Shown piece after piece: positions 16,622 to 23,533 of a DNA stretch of 64,000 nt. The stretch lies in assembly GCF_000177195.2 (NCBI RefSeq), contig NC_015953.1:4712001-4776000 (forward strand), read 5' to 3'. Position 1 is the first letter of the stretch. Every line of letters starts with the position of its first letter. A program made the translations under genes and the position numbers. The notes beneath the pieces are model-generated. The model saw nothing but the letters and a program-made list of their open reading frames with translations, was not told where the DNA came from and did not search any database. The DNA is from Streptomyces sp. SirexAA-E (lineage in GTDB: Bacteria > Actinomycetota > Actinomycetes > Streptomycetales > Streptomycetaceae).

Positions 16622-17176
16622 TCACTCGCCCGAGAGGAGCGCGACCGGGTCGAGGGTGTTCTCGCCCTTGGTCCAGTTGCACGGGCACAGCTCGTCGGTC
16701 TGCAGGGCGTCGAGGACCCGCAGGACCTCCTTGGGGTTACGGCCCACGGAACCGGCGGTCACCATCGTGAACTGGATCTCGTTGTTCTGGTCGACGATGA
16801 AGACGGCGCGCTGGGCGAAGCCGTCCTCGCCCTCGATGCCGAGGTCACGCATGAGCTCGTGCTTCGAGTCGGCCAGCATCGGGAAGGGCAGGTCGGTCAG
16901 GTCCGGGTGGTCCTTGCGCCAGGCGTGGTGCACGAACTCGGAGTCGCCGGAGAAACCGAGGATCTGGGCGTCACGGTCGGCGAACTCGTCGTTCAGCTTG
17001 CCGAAGGCGGCGATCTCCGTGGGGCACACGAAGGTGAAGTCCTTCGGCCACGCGAAGACGATCTTCCACTTGCCCTCGTAGGTCTTGTGGTTGATCTGCT
17101 CGAACTCCTTGCCGCTCTCCAGCGACACACAAGCGGTCAGGTCGAACTCGGGGAACTTGTCACCGACAGTGAGCAC
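16622..17176 (-). CDS. ahpC: Alkyl hydroperoxide reductase AhpC (2-Cys peroxiredoxin)
   Basis: 184 residues. Reduces hydroperoxides with the peroxidatic cysteine in DFTFVCPTEIAAF; the resolving cysteine is in the C-terminal DELCPCNW. I take the GTG at 17176 (MLTVGDKFPEFDL) because AAGGAG is six bases upstream; an in-frame GTG at 17182 overlaps that site. It is divergent from oxyR across a 132-base region, the classic actinobacterial arrangement, and in S. coelicolor this pair is activated by OxyR under H2O2. Confidence 0.96.
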   Translation of the reverse strand: MLTVGDKFPEFDLTACVSLESGKEFEQINHKTYEGKWKIVFAWPKDFTFVCPTEIAAFGKLNDEFADRDAQILGFSGDSEFVHHAWRKDHPDLTDLPFPMLADSKHELMRDLGIEGEDGFAQRAVFIVDQNNEIQFTMVTAGSVGRNPKEVLRVLDALQTDELCPCNWTKGENTLDPVALLSGE

Positions 17177-17308
17177 GCGCACTCCTTGCTGGATAGGAAG
17201 GCCCTTTTTGGGGGTTTTCCTGAGGGTTGGACTGGGCCCACCTTGGCACAGAGTGCATTGATCACGGAAATAGCTACACTTGCGCGTGGTGATCGGAGGT
17301 GCCTATCA
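17177..17308. promoter_or_regulatory. Divergent ahpC/oxyR control region, likely OxyR-bound
   Basis: Contains an AT-richer segment GATCACGGAAATAGCTACA with its outer arms GATCAC (17260-17265) and GTGATC (17289-17294) in inverted orientation, 35 bases end to end. The distance is suitable for a tetrameric LysR-type regulator. Binding by OxyR is inferred from gene context. Confidence 0.5.
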
Positions 17309-18292
17309 GTGGGGTATGTAAATCAGGCGAACAAGGCCAAGCAGCCCAGCCTGTCGCAGCTGCGCGCCTTCGCGGCCGTGGCGGAGCATCTGCACTTCCG
17401 GGACGCGGCGGCGTCAATCGGGATGAGTCAGCCGGCGCTCTCCGGGGCCGTGTCCGCGCTGGAGGTGGCACTGGGTGTCCAGCTCATCGAGCGTACGACG
17501 CGCAAGGTGCTGCTGTCGCCCGCCGGGGAGCGGCTCGCGGTGCGGGCGGAGGCCGTGCTGGAGGCGGTGGGCGAGCTGATGGAGGAGGCCGAGGCGGTGC
17601 GGGCGCCGTTCACCGGCGTGCTCAGGCTCGGCGTGATCCCGACCGTCGCCCCCTATCTGCTGCCGACCGTGCTCAGGCTGGTCCACGAGCGCTATCCGGA
17701 GCTCGACCTCCAGGTCCATGAGGAGCAGACCTCCTCACTGCTGGAGGGGCTGGCGGCCGGCCGGCTGGACCTGCTGCTGCTCGCCGTCCCGCTCGGAGTG
17801 CCCGGGGTCATCGAACTACCCCTTTTCGACGAGGACTTCGTGCTGGTCATGGAGCGGGGGCACGAGCTGGGCGGGCGCAAGGACATCCCTCGGGAGACGC
17901 TCCGGGACCTCCCGCTGCTGCTGCTCGACGAAGGACACTGCCTGCGCGACCAGGCACTGGACATCTGCCGGGAGGCGGGCCGCACCCAGGGCGCTCCGGT
18001 GACGACGACCGCCGCCGGCCTCTCCACCCTGGTGCAGCTGGTCGCGGGCGGACTCGGGGTGACCCTGCTCCCGCGTACGGCGGTGACGGTCGAGACCGCG
18101 CGCAACGAGTCGCTGGTCACCGGGTACTTCAGCGACCCGGCGCCCTCCCGGCGGGTGGCACTCGCGGTGCGGGCGGGCACCGCGCGGCACGCGGAGTTCG
18201 AGGAGTTCGCGGCGGCCCTGCGCGAGGCGATGGAGGCCCTGCCCGTGCGCACATCGCGCGAGGCGCCCGAGGGCGGGACGCCGCAGAAGTGA
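17309..18292 (+). CDS. oxyR: Hydrogen peroxide-sensing LysR-type regulator OxyR
   Basis: 327 residues from the GTG at 17309, with GGAGGT eight bases upstream. N-terminal winged helix-turn-helix (QPSLSQLRAFAAVAEHLHFRDAAASIGMSQPALSGAVSALE), then the periplasmic-binding-like effector domain. The two redox cysteines are conserved nine residues apart in EGHCLRDQALDIC, equivalent to C199/C208 of E. coli OxyR, so the disulfide switch should work. Activates the divergent ahpCD operon and normally its own expression. It converges on the FtsX-like gene. Confidence 0.95.
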   Translation: MGYVNQANKAKQPSLSQLRAFAAVAEHLHFRDAAASIGMSQPALSGAVSALEVALGVQLIERTTRKVLLSPAGERLAVRAEAVLEAVGELMEEAEAVRAPFTGVLRLGVIPTVAPYLLPTVLRLVHERYPELDLQVHEEQTSSLLEGLAAGRLDLLLLAVPLGVPGVIELPLFDEDFVLVMERGHELGGRKDIPRETLRDLPLLLLDEGHCLRDQALDICREAGRTQGAPVTTTAAGLSTLVQLVAGGLGVTLLPRTAVTVETARNESLVTGYFSDPAPSRRVALAVRAGTARHAEFEEFAAALREAMEALPVRTSREAPEGGTPQK

Positions 18293-18322
18293 GCGCGGCC
18301 CGGTGGTGACCGGGACGCCGAA

Positions 18323-18364
18323 GGGGTGGGCACGGCCCGGCGGTGACCGGTACGCGCCCACCCC
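18323..18364. terminator. Hairpin between convergent oxyR and FtsX-like gene
   Basis: GGGGTGGGC (18323-18331) pairs with GCCCACCCC (18356-18364) in the 80-base gap between the two convergent stops. Confidence 0.55.
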
Positions 18365-18372
18365 GCCGGGTG

Positions 18373-20715
18373 TCACTCCGTGCGCAGGCCGTCCGGGCGC
18401 ATCAGCCGCCACAGCAGCGGCAGCGAGAGCAGGGTGACGGCCACGATGAGCCCTCCGCCCACCCCGGCCAGCGGCAGGAACAGCCACCACTCGGTCACCG
18501 ACTTGTCCAGCATCCACGTCAGGACGACGCCCAGCCCGATCCCGCCCGCGATCGCGACCAGAAGGCCGACGACCACCGGCACGGCGGTCTGCCACAGCAC
18601 CGACCAGCCCAGCGTGACGCGCCTGGTGCCGAAGGCGACCAGGACCGACAACAGCCGCTTGCGTTCACGCAGTTGCTCCAGCTGGCTGACCAGCATCGAC
18701 AGGGCGATCAGTGCGAGCGTCGCCGCCGCGCCGAGCCGCAGCCCGGTCTGCACGCTCGCGTACTGCCGGTCGCGGGTGAACGAGATCACGGTGGAGACCT
18801 CCATCCCCGGGTCGATCCTGGCCGCCGTGTTCCGCACGTGCTCGGCCGCGTCCGGGACGCTCTCGTCGATCCGGATCTGCGCGACCGTCTGCGCGGAGGG
18901 CAGCGTACGGGGGTCGAGCGCCCCGACCGTGGCCAGGATGCCCCAGCGCTCGGTGCCGAGCGGATCGCGGTCGGCCAGCACCGTGCGGGCGTCGGCCGGC
19001 AGCGTCCAGAGCTGGGACTTGGCGCCCGGCACGTCCGCGTACTCGGAGTTGAGCTCGACCTCCTTGCCCTTGCGGGCGGTCTCGTCGACCCAGTCGGCCT
19101 GCTCCTTGTCGTTCCTGGGGTGGGCGACGAAGACGTCTCCGTCCCGGCAGGAGCCGATGTCGGCCAGTTCCTTCAGGGTGGCGCAGTCGCCGATGGTCAG
19201 GGAGGTGACGGGCTGCATGTCGTCGGGGTCCTTCGGCCTGCCCGGCTTCAACGCGTACGTCTCGACCGTGCCGATGACGGCCTGGACCCCTTCGGTCGCC
19301 CGGAACGCCTCGATGGTGCGCGCGGCCGCGTCGCCGTCGACCACTTGGGAGTAGGTGTGGAACTGGGCCCGGGAAGGGTCCTGCCCCGTACTCTCGTCGA
19401 ACTCGTCGCCGATGGCCGCGAACAGCATCTGGAGGGCCACCGCGCCGGCGACCGCGACGGTGATCCCGCTGACCGCGCGGGAGGCCGCACCACTGTTCAG
19501 CTGGAGCCGCCGCACGGCGAGCTGCCAGGGCAGCGGGCCGCCGCGCAGCCGCTTCACCGCCGCCTCCACCAGCCAGGGCAGCAGCAGCGCCAGCCCGAAC
19601 AGGACCAGTACGGCGCCCCCCGCGATGGGGTAGGGGTTGACGGGGTCGAACTCCCCGACCTGGCCCGTCGAACCCAGTACCGCGAGCCCGGCGACGGGCA
19701 CCAGCAGCCGCCACCACAGCCGCCGCTTGCGGCCGCCCGCGTGGCGTACGACGCCGAGCGGTTCGACGACCACCGAGCGCATGGCGGCCAGCGTGACGAG
19801 CACCGCGGACAGCGGCACGGCGACGACGACCAGCACGGCCAGCCAGGGGGCCGGCGTCAGGTCGGCCGGGAAGGCGCTGTGGTTCCACAGCTCCACCGCA
19901 CCCACGAACCTGCGGCCCACCAGGAAGAGGGCCCCGCCGACCAGCAGCCCGACCACCGAGCCGAACAGGGCCTCGCCCGCCGCGATCCGGCGCGTCTGCC
20001 GGATGTCGGTGCCGACCAGTCGCAGCGCGGCCAGCCGGCGGTCCCGGCGTTCGCCGCCGAACCGCACGGCGGTGGCGATGAAGATGGCCACCGGTACCAG
20101 CAGCACCACGCAGATGATGATGATCAGCACGACCAGGACGGGCGAGATCTGTTCGGGCTCGGGGTCGATCCCGTACCCGGTCAGCCGGTGGCCGCCGGCG
20201 GCCTGGGTGAGGGTGTCGCTGCCCACGTAGAAGTACAGCTCGCCGGGCGAGAGCAGGCCGGCGTCGGCGATCGTCCCGGTGATCCGGTAGGGCAGCCGTT
20301 CCTTGAGGAGCTTCCCTTCGGAGGAGGCCAGCAGGTCCTGGAGCGCGGGGGAGACGACCATCTCGCCCGGGCCGGGGAACTCCGCGACGCCGGGCGGGGT
20401 GAGCGGGTGCTCCCCCTCCGCGCGCATCACGTACCCGCCGACGGTGTGGCCGCGGTACTCGGTCTCCGCGTCGATCCGCAGGACGCTGGTGTCCGACTTC
20501 TTCGCCGACTCCGCTTCCAGCGAGTCCGTCGCCTCGTAGCGGGCATCGCCGCGTGCGGACCGTTCGTCCAGCAGGTGGGGCACGGACGAGGCGACCAGCA
20601 GCAGCGCCACGCCCAGCCCGACGCCGACGGCGGTGAGCGCGGTCCGCGCCCAGCCCTCGCGTCCGCCCGCGGCGGCGAACCGTATCCCCAGGCCCAGGTC
20701 GCGCAGCCAGGTCAT
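18373..20715 (-). CDS. FtsX-like ABC transporter permease
   Basis: 780-residue permease of the MacB/FtsX (type VII) family. Layout: TM1 near TALTAVGVGLGVALLLVASSV, a large extracytoplasmic domain (about 50-185), three TMs around VLVVLIIIICVVLLVPVAIFIATAV, SVVGLLVGGALFLVG and WLAVLVVVAVPLSAVLVTLA, two more in the centre, a second large soluble domain (about 430-620), and three C-terminal TMs. The start ATG overlaps the stop of the ATPase gene (ATGA). Such systems act as mechanotransmitters or antimicrobial/lipid exporters; control by the PadR protein encoded first in the operon suggests a stress or drug role. Confidence 0.9.
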   Translation of the reverse strand: MTWLRDLGLGIRFAAAGGREGWARTALTAVGVGLGVALLLVASSVPHLLDERSARGDARYEATDSLEAESAKKSDTSVLRIDAETEYRGHTVGGYVMRAEGEHPLTPPGVAEFPGPGEMVVSPALQDLLASSEGKLLKERLPYRITGTIADAGLLSPGELYFYVGSDTLTQAAGGHRLTGYGIDPEPEQISPVLVVLIIIICVVLLVPVAIFIATAVRFGGERRDRRLAALRLVGTDIRQTRRIAAGEALFGSVVGLLVGGALFLVGRRFVGAVELWNHSAFPADLTPAPWLAVLVVVAVPLSAVLVTLAAMRSVVVEPLGVVRHAGGRKRRLWWRLLVPVAGLAVLGSTGQVGEFDPVNPYPIAGGAVLVLFGLALLLPWLVEAAVKRLRGGPLPWQLAVRRLQLNSGAASRAVSGITVAVAGAVALQMLFAAIGDEFDESTGQDPSRAQFHTYSQVVDGDAAARTIEAFRATEGVQAVIGTVETYALKPGRPKDPDDMQPVTSLTIGDCATLKELADIGSCRDGDVFVAHPRNDKEQADWVDETARKGKEVELNSEYADVPGAKSQLWTLPADARTVLADRDPLGTERWGILATVGALDPRTLPSAQTVAQIRIDESVPDAAEHVRNTAARIDPGMEVSTVISFTRDRQYASVQTGLRLGAAATLALIALSMLVSQLEQLRERKRLLSVLVAFGTRRVTLGWSVLWQTAVPVVVGLLVAIAGGIGLGVVLTWMLDKSVTEWWLFLPLAGVGGGLIVAVTLLSLPLLWRLMRPDGLRTE

Positions 20716-21398
20716 ACGACGTACTCCAGATCCCGGGCCCGGCCGTCGCGTACGACGATGTCGCGGTCGGAGTAGGCGGCGACGCGTGCCTCGTGGGTCA
20801 CGAGGACGACGGCGGTGTTCGCGGACCGGGCGGACTCGGTGAGCAGTTCCATGACCCGCTCGCCGTTCAGGGAGTCCAGCGCGCCGGTCGGCTCGTCGGC
20901 GAAGACCACCTTCGGGGAGGCGACCAGGGCGCGGGCGACGGCGACGCGCTGTCCCTGGCCGCCCGAGACCTCACCGGGCCGCTGGGCGGCGATGTCGTCC
21001 ACCTCCAGACGCTCCAGCCACTCACGGGCGGTGCGCTCGGCGGCCTTGCGCCGGACGCCGTTGAGGCGGAGCGGCAGCGCGGTGTTCTCCAGACAGGTGA
21101 GCTCGGGTACGAGCTGGCCGAACTGGAACACGAAGCCGAAGTCGCTGCGCCGCAGCGCGCTGCGCTGGGCGTCCGACATCGAGGAGATCTCACGGCCGGC
21201 GTAGGTGATGGTGCCCGCGTCCGGGGTGACGATCCCGGCGAGGCAGTGCAGCAGGGTCGACTTGCCGGAGCCGGAGGGGCCCATGACGGCGACGACCTCG
21301 CCGGGGTGGACGGAGAACGAGGCGCCGTCGAGCGCGGGCGTCGAACCGTAGGTCTTGTGTAGATCCTGCGCGACGAGCAGGGAGCCGTCGGGGGTCAC
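20712..21398 (-). CDS. ABC transporter ATP-binding protein (MacB/LolD type)
   Basis: 228 residues. Walker A GPSGSGKS, Q-loop FVFQFGQLVPELT, signature VSGGQGQRVAVARAL, Walker B VVFADEPTGALDS, switch His in VLVTHEARVAAYSDRDIVVRDGR. This is the ATPase that pairs with the FtsX-like permease. The GTG start overlaps the stop of the PadR gene by four bases and its own stop overlaps the permease start, so the three genes form a tightly coupled operon. Confidence 0.95.
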   Translation of the reverse strand: MTPDGSLLVAQDLHKTYGSTPALDGASFSVHPGEVVAVMGPSGSGKSTLLHCLAGIVTPDAGTITYAGREISSMSDAQRSALRRSDFGFVFQFGQLVPELTCLENTALPLRLNGVRRKAAERTAREWLERLEVDDIAAQRPGEVSGGQGQRVAVARALVASPKVVFADEPTGALDSLNGERVMELLTESARSANTAVVLVTHEARVAAYSDRDIVVRDGRARDLEYVV

Positions 21399-21919
21399 GG
21401 GGCGACCACCTCGGCGAGCTGGTCCAGGCGCGCGGCGGTCATTTCCAGCCAGCGGAGGTCGGCTTCGAGGTGGAAGAGCGCGTGGTCGCAGATCAGCTGG
21501 TCGGCGAGGTCGCCCTTGCGCTTGCGGTCGGTGAGGGTACGCATGAGACGCAGGTGCTCGGAGCGCTGGTTGTCCAGCAGATCGGCGGCGCTGCGTCCGG
21601 TGAGCAGGGCCAGGACGACTTTGGTGTACAGGGTCGACTGGAGGTACGGCTCGGGCTTCTCGGGCTGTTCCAGCCAGGCCGAGACGTCCGTGATACCGGC
21701 GTCGGTGATGGCGTAGCGCTTGCGCTCCGGGCCGCCGTCGCTCTCGACGCCGTCCACCTCGACCAGGCCGTTCTTGAGCAGCCGGGACATGGTCGCGTAG
21801 ACCTGCCCGTAGTGCAGGGGGCGGTCGTGGCCGAACTTCTCGTCGAAGGCGCGCTTGAGGTCGTAGCCGTGGCGCGGGCCGGACTCCAGGAGTCCGAGCA
21901 GGGTGTGACCGATTGACAT
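21395..21919 (-). CDS. PadR family transcriptional regulator
   Basis: 174 residues: N-terminal winged HTH typical of PadR (MSIGHTLLGLLESGPRHGYDLKRAFDEKFGHDRPLHYGQVYATMSRLLKNGLVEVDGVESDGGPERKRYAITDAG) and the C-terminal helical Vir_act_alpha_C-like dimerisation part (residues about 90-174). First gene of the PadR-ATPase-permease operon, so it probably represses its own operon until a ligand, often the exported compound, is bound. A matching dyad lies at 21931-21956. Confidence 0.92.
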   Translation of the reverse strand: MSIGHTLLGLLESGPRHGYDLKRAFDEKFGHDRPLHYGQVYATMSRLLKNGLVEVDGVESDGGPERKRYAITDAGITDVSAWLEQPEKPEPYLQSTLYTKVVLALLTGRSAADLLDNQRSEHLRLMRTLTDRKRKGDLADQLICDHALFHLEADLRWLEMTAARLDQLAEVVAP

Positions 21920-21930
21920 GCGGAGCACTG

Positions 21931-21956
21931 TACATGGTGTGTATACCTCGCATGTA
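21931..21956. promoter_or_regulatory. Candidate PadR operator/promoter
   Basis: TACATG (21931-21936) and CATGTA (21951-21956) form an inverted repeat, and two GTATAC palindromes (21941-21946, 21954-21959) lie in the same AT-rich island. It is 12 bases upstream of the PadR start, where an operator or -10 region would lie. ATGT/ACAT dyads are typical PadR sites. Confidence 0.5.
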
Positions 21957-21965
21957 TACCGGGCC

Positions 21966-21995
21966 GTGCCCGTGCCCGTGCCCGTGCCCGTGCCC
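21966..21995. repeat. Hexanucleotide repeat GTGCCC, five units
   Basis: Five perfect GTGCCC units in the gap between the PadR promoter and the end of the RHH-type gene. Non-coding. Confidence 0.85.
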
Positions 21996-22028
21996 TGGCC
22001 CGGGAGGTGGGGCGGCCCGGGTGCCGGG

Positions 22029-22325
22029 TCACTCCGCCCCGTCGGCCCCGTCCTTCGGCGGCCGCCCGCGGCGGGGGATCGGCCCCGCCCCCCGCGGCAG
22101 GCGCCCCGCCTCCGCCAGTGCCCGCCGCAGCAGGAACTCGATCTGCGCGTTCGCGCTGCGCAGTTCGTCCGCCGCCCACCGGGCCAGCGCGTCGTGCACC
22201 GAGGGGTCGAGTCGCAGCAGCGTCTGTTTGCGCTGCCGCCGGGCGGCGCCACCGGACCGAGGGGGCCCGGCGGCGGCCCCCTCGTCCCCGGTGGCGCCCG
22301 GCGACGGCGTGTCCTGGTCGGTCAC
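22029..22325 (-). CDS. Small hypothetical protein with a ribbon-helix-helix-like core
   Basis: 98 residues. The middle RRQRKQTLLRLDPSVHDALARWAADELRSANAQIEFLLRRALAEAGR reads like an Arc/MetJ ribbon-helix-helix domain: a short basic strand (QTLLRLD) followed by two helices. The flanks are Gly/Pro/Ala-rich and probably disordered. GTG start overlaps the stop of the SPFH gene (GTGA), so the two are co-translated. A DNA-binding role, perhaps in control of this operon, is inferred; no toxin partner is present. Confidence 0.7.
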   Translation of the reverse strand: MTDQDTPSPGATGDEGAAAGPPRSGGAARRQRKQTLLRLDPSVHDALARWAADELRSANAQIEFLLRRALAEAGRLPRGAGPIPRRGRPPKDGADGAE

Positions 22326-23293
22326 TGGTAGAGGGAGCCCGTGTTCAGGACCGGCTGAGCCGCGCGGTCACCGCACAGCACCACCATCAGATTGCTGACC
22401 ATGGCCGCCTTGCGCTCCGGGTCCAGCTCCACGATGTCCTGCTCCGCGATGCGGGTCAGCGCCATCTCGACCATGCCCACCGCACCCTCGACGATCTGCT
22501 GGCGGGCCGCGACGACCGCCCCGGCCTGCTGCCGCTGGAGCATCGCCGAGGCGATCTCGGGGGCGTAGGCGAGGTGGCTGAAACGCGACTCGATGATCGT
22601 GACGCCGGCCGCCTGGACCCGTGCCGTGAGCTCGACCGCGAGCTTCTCGGTGATCTCCTCCGCGTTCCCGCGCAGCGAGAGACCGCCCTCGTCATGGGCG
22701 TCGTACGGATACTCGATCGCGATGTGCCGGACGGCCGCCTCGGTCTGGGTGGCCACGAACTCCAGGAAGTCGTCGACCTCGAAGAGCGCCTGCGCGGTGT
22801 CCTCCACCTTCCAGACGACGATCGCGGCCAGCTCGATGGGGTTGCCGTAGGCGTCGTTGACCTTCAGGACCGCCGTCTCGTGGTTGCGGACGCGGGTGGA
22901 GATCTTGCGGCTGGAGGTCAGCGGGTTGATCCAGCGCAGACCGTCCGAGCGGATCGTGCCGACGTACCTGCCGAAGAGCTGGATGACCCGGGCCTCGCCC
23001 GGAGCGACCATTTTCACACCGGACATGCAGAAGAACGAGACGATGGCGAGCAGCACCCCGAAGAGGCAGACCGGGATGCCGACGGCGTTGTTCCCGTTCG
23101 ACCCGACGACGCCTCCCAGGATGGCCAGGCCGACGCCGAGGATCACCCCCAGGACGGTCAGCAGCAGTCCCAGCCCGCCGGGGATGGAGTGCGCCGTCAC
23201 CTCCCTGACCTGCGGAGCCGGCATCTCGGGCGTGTCCGGTGTGAGGTCGGGGCCGGCGTCGGTGGTGTCGGGACGCTCGTGCGGTACGGACAT
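22322..23293 (-). CDS. SPFH/band-7 domain membrane protein
   Basis: 323 residues from the ATG at 23293 (MSVPHERPD). Two adjacent hydrophobic segments (LGLLLTVLGVILGVGLAILGGVVG and IPVCLFGVLLAIVSFFCMSGV) precede a stomatin/flotillin-like SPFH domain: VAPGEARVIQLFGRYVGTIRSDGLRWINPL..VRNHETAVLKVNDAYGNPIELAAIVVWKVEDTAQALFEVDD and the heptad-rich tail after SRFSHLAYAPEIASAMLQRQQA. Such proteins organise membrane microdomains and protease complexes; the precise role is unknown. First gene of a two-gene unit with the RHH-like protein. Confidence 0.9.
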   Translation of the reverse strand: MSVPHERPDTTDAGPDLTPDTPEMPAPQVREVTAHSIPGGLGLLLTVLGVILGVGLAILGGVVGSNGNNAVGIPVCLFGVLLAIVSFFCMSGVKMVAPGEARVIQLFGRYVGTIRSDGLRWINPLTSSRKISTRVRNHETAVLKVNDAYGNPIELAAIVVWKVEDTAQALFEVDDFLEFVATQTEAAVRHIAIEYPYDAHDEGGLSLRGNAEEITEKLAVELTARVQAAGVTIIESRFSHLAYAPEIASAMLQRQQAGAVVAARQQIVEGAVGMVEMALTRIAEQDIVELDPERKAAMVSNLMVVLCGDRAAQPVLNTGSLYQ

Positions 23294-23329
23294 GGATCCC
23301 CCGTTCCTGCGGCTTATCACCGCGCTAGC

Positions 23330-23345
23330 AATGTGATTACACATT
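23330..23345. promoter_or_regulatory. Palindromic operator upstream of the SPFH gene
   Basis: AATGTGATTACACATT is an inverted repeat with perfect six-base arms and a four-base spacer. It is 37 bases upstream of the SPFH start and stands out in AT content. TGTG..CACA dyads are bound by GntR- or RHH-type repressors; the cognate protein is not known. Confidence 0.5.
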
Positions 23346-23533
23346 ACTCGTCCTCACAACCATGCGCACCCCTCGCGCGTCGGTTCCCCAGGGGGTGGGT
23401 GCTGATTCTCACGTCCTGAAAAGACCGGATCACTTGTCTTTTGTCCAGGCTTTCGGTGTTAGCTGGCAGGTCTGAGTGAGCCGGCGGATCTGACCGGAGC
23501 GGGTTCGAGCAGAGGAACAGGAGCACCACAGCG

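Noticed and set aside
15050..17308. Very long plus-strand open frame (more than 700 codons) joined to OxyR
   Set aside because: It is the antisense shadow of ahpD/ahpC and the out-of-frame shadow of the AI-2E family gene; only the part from 17309 is protein-like.
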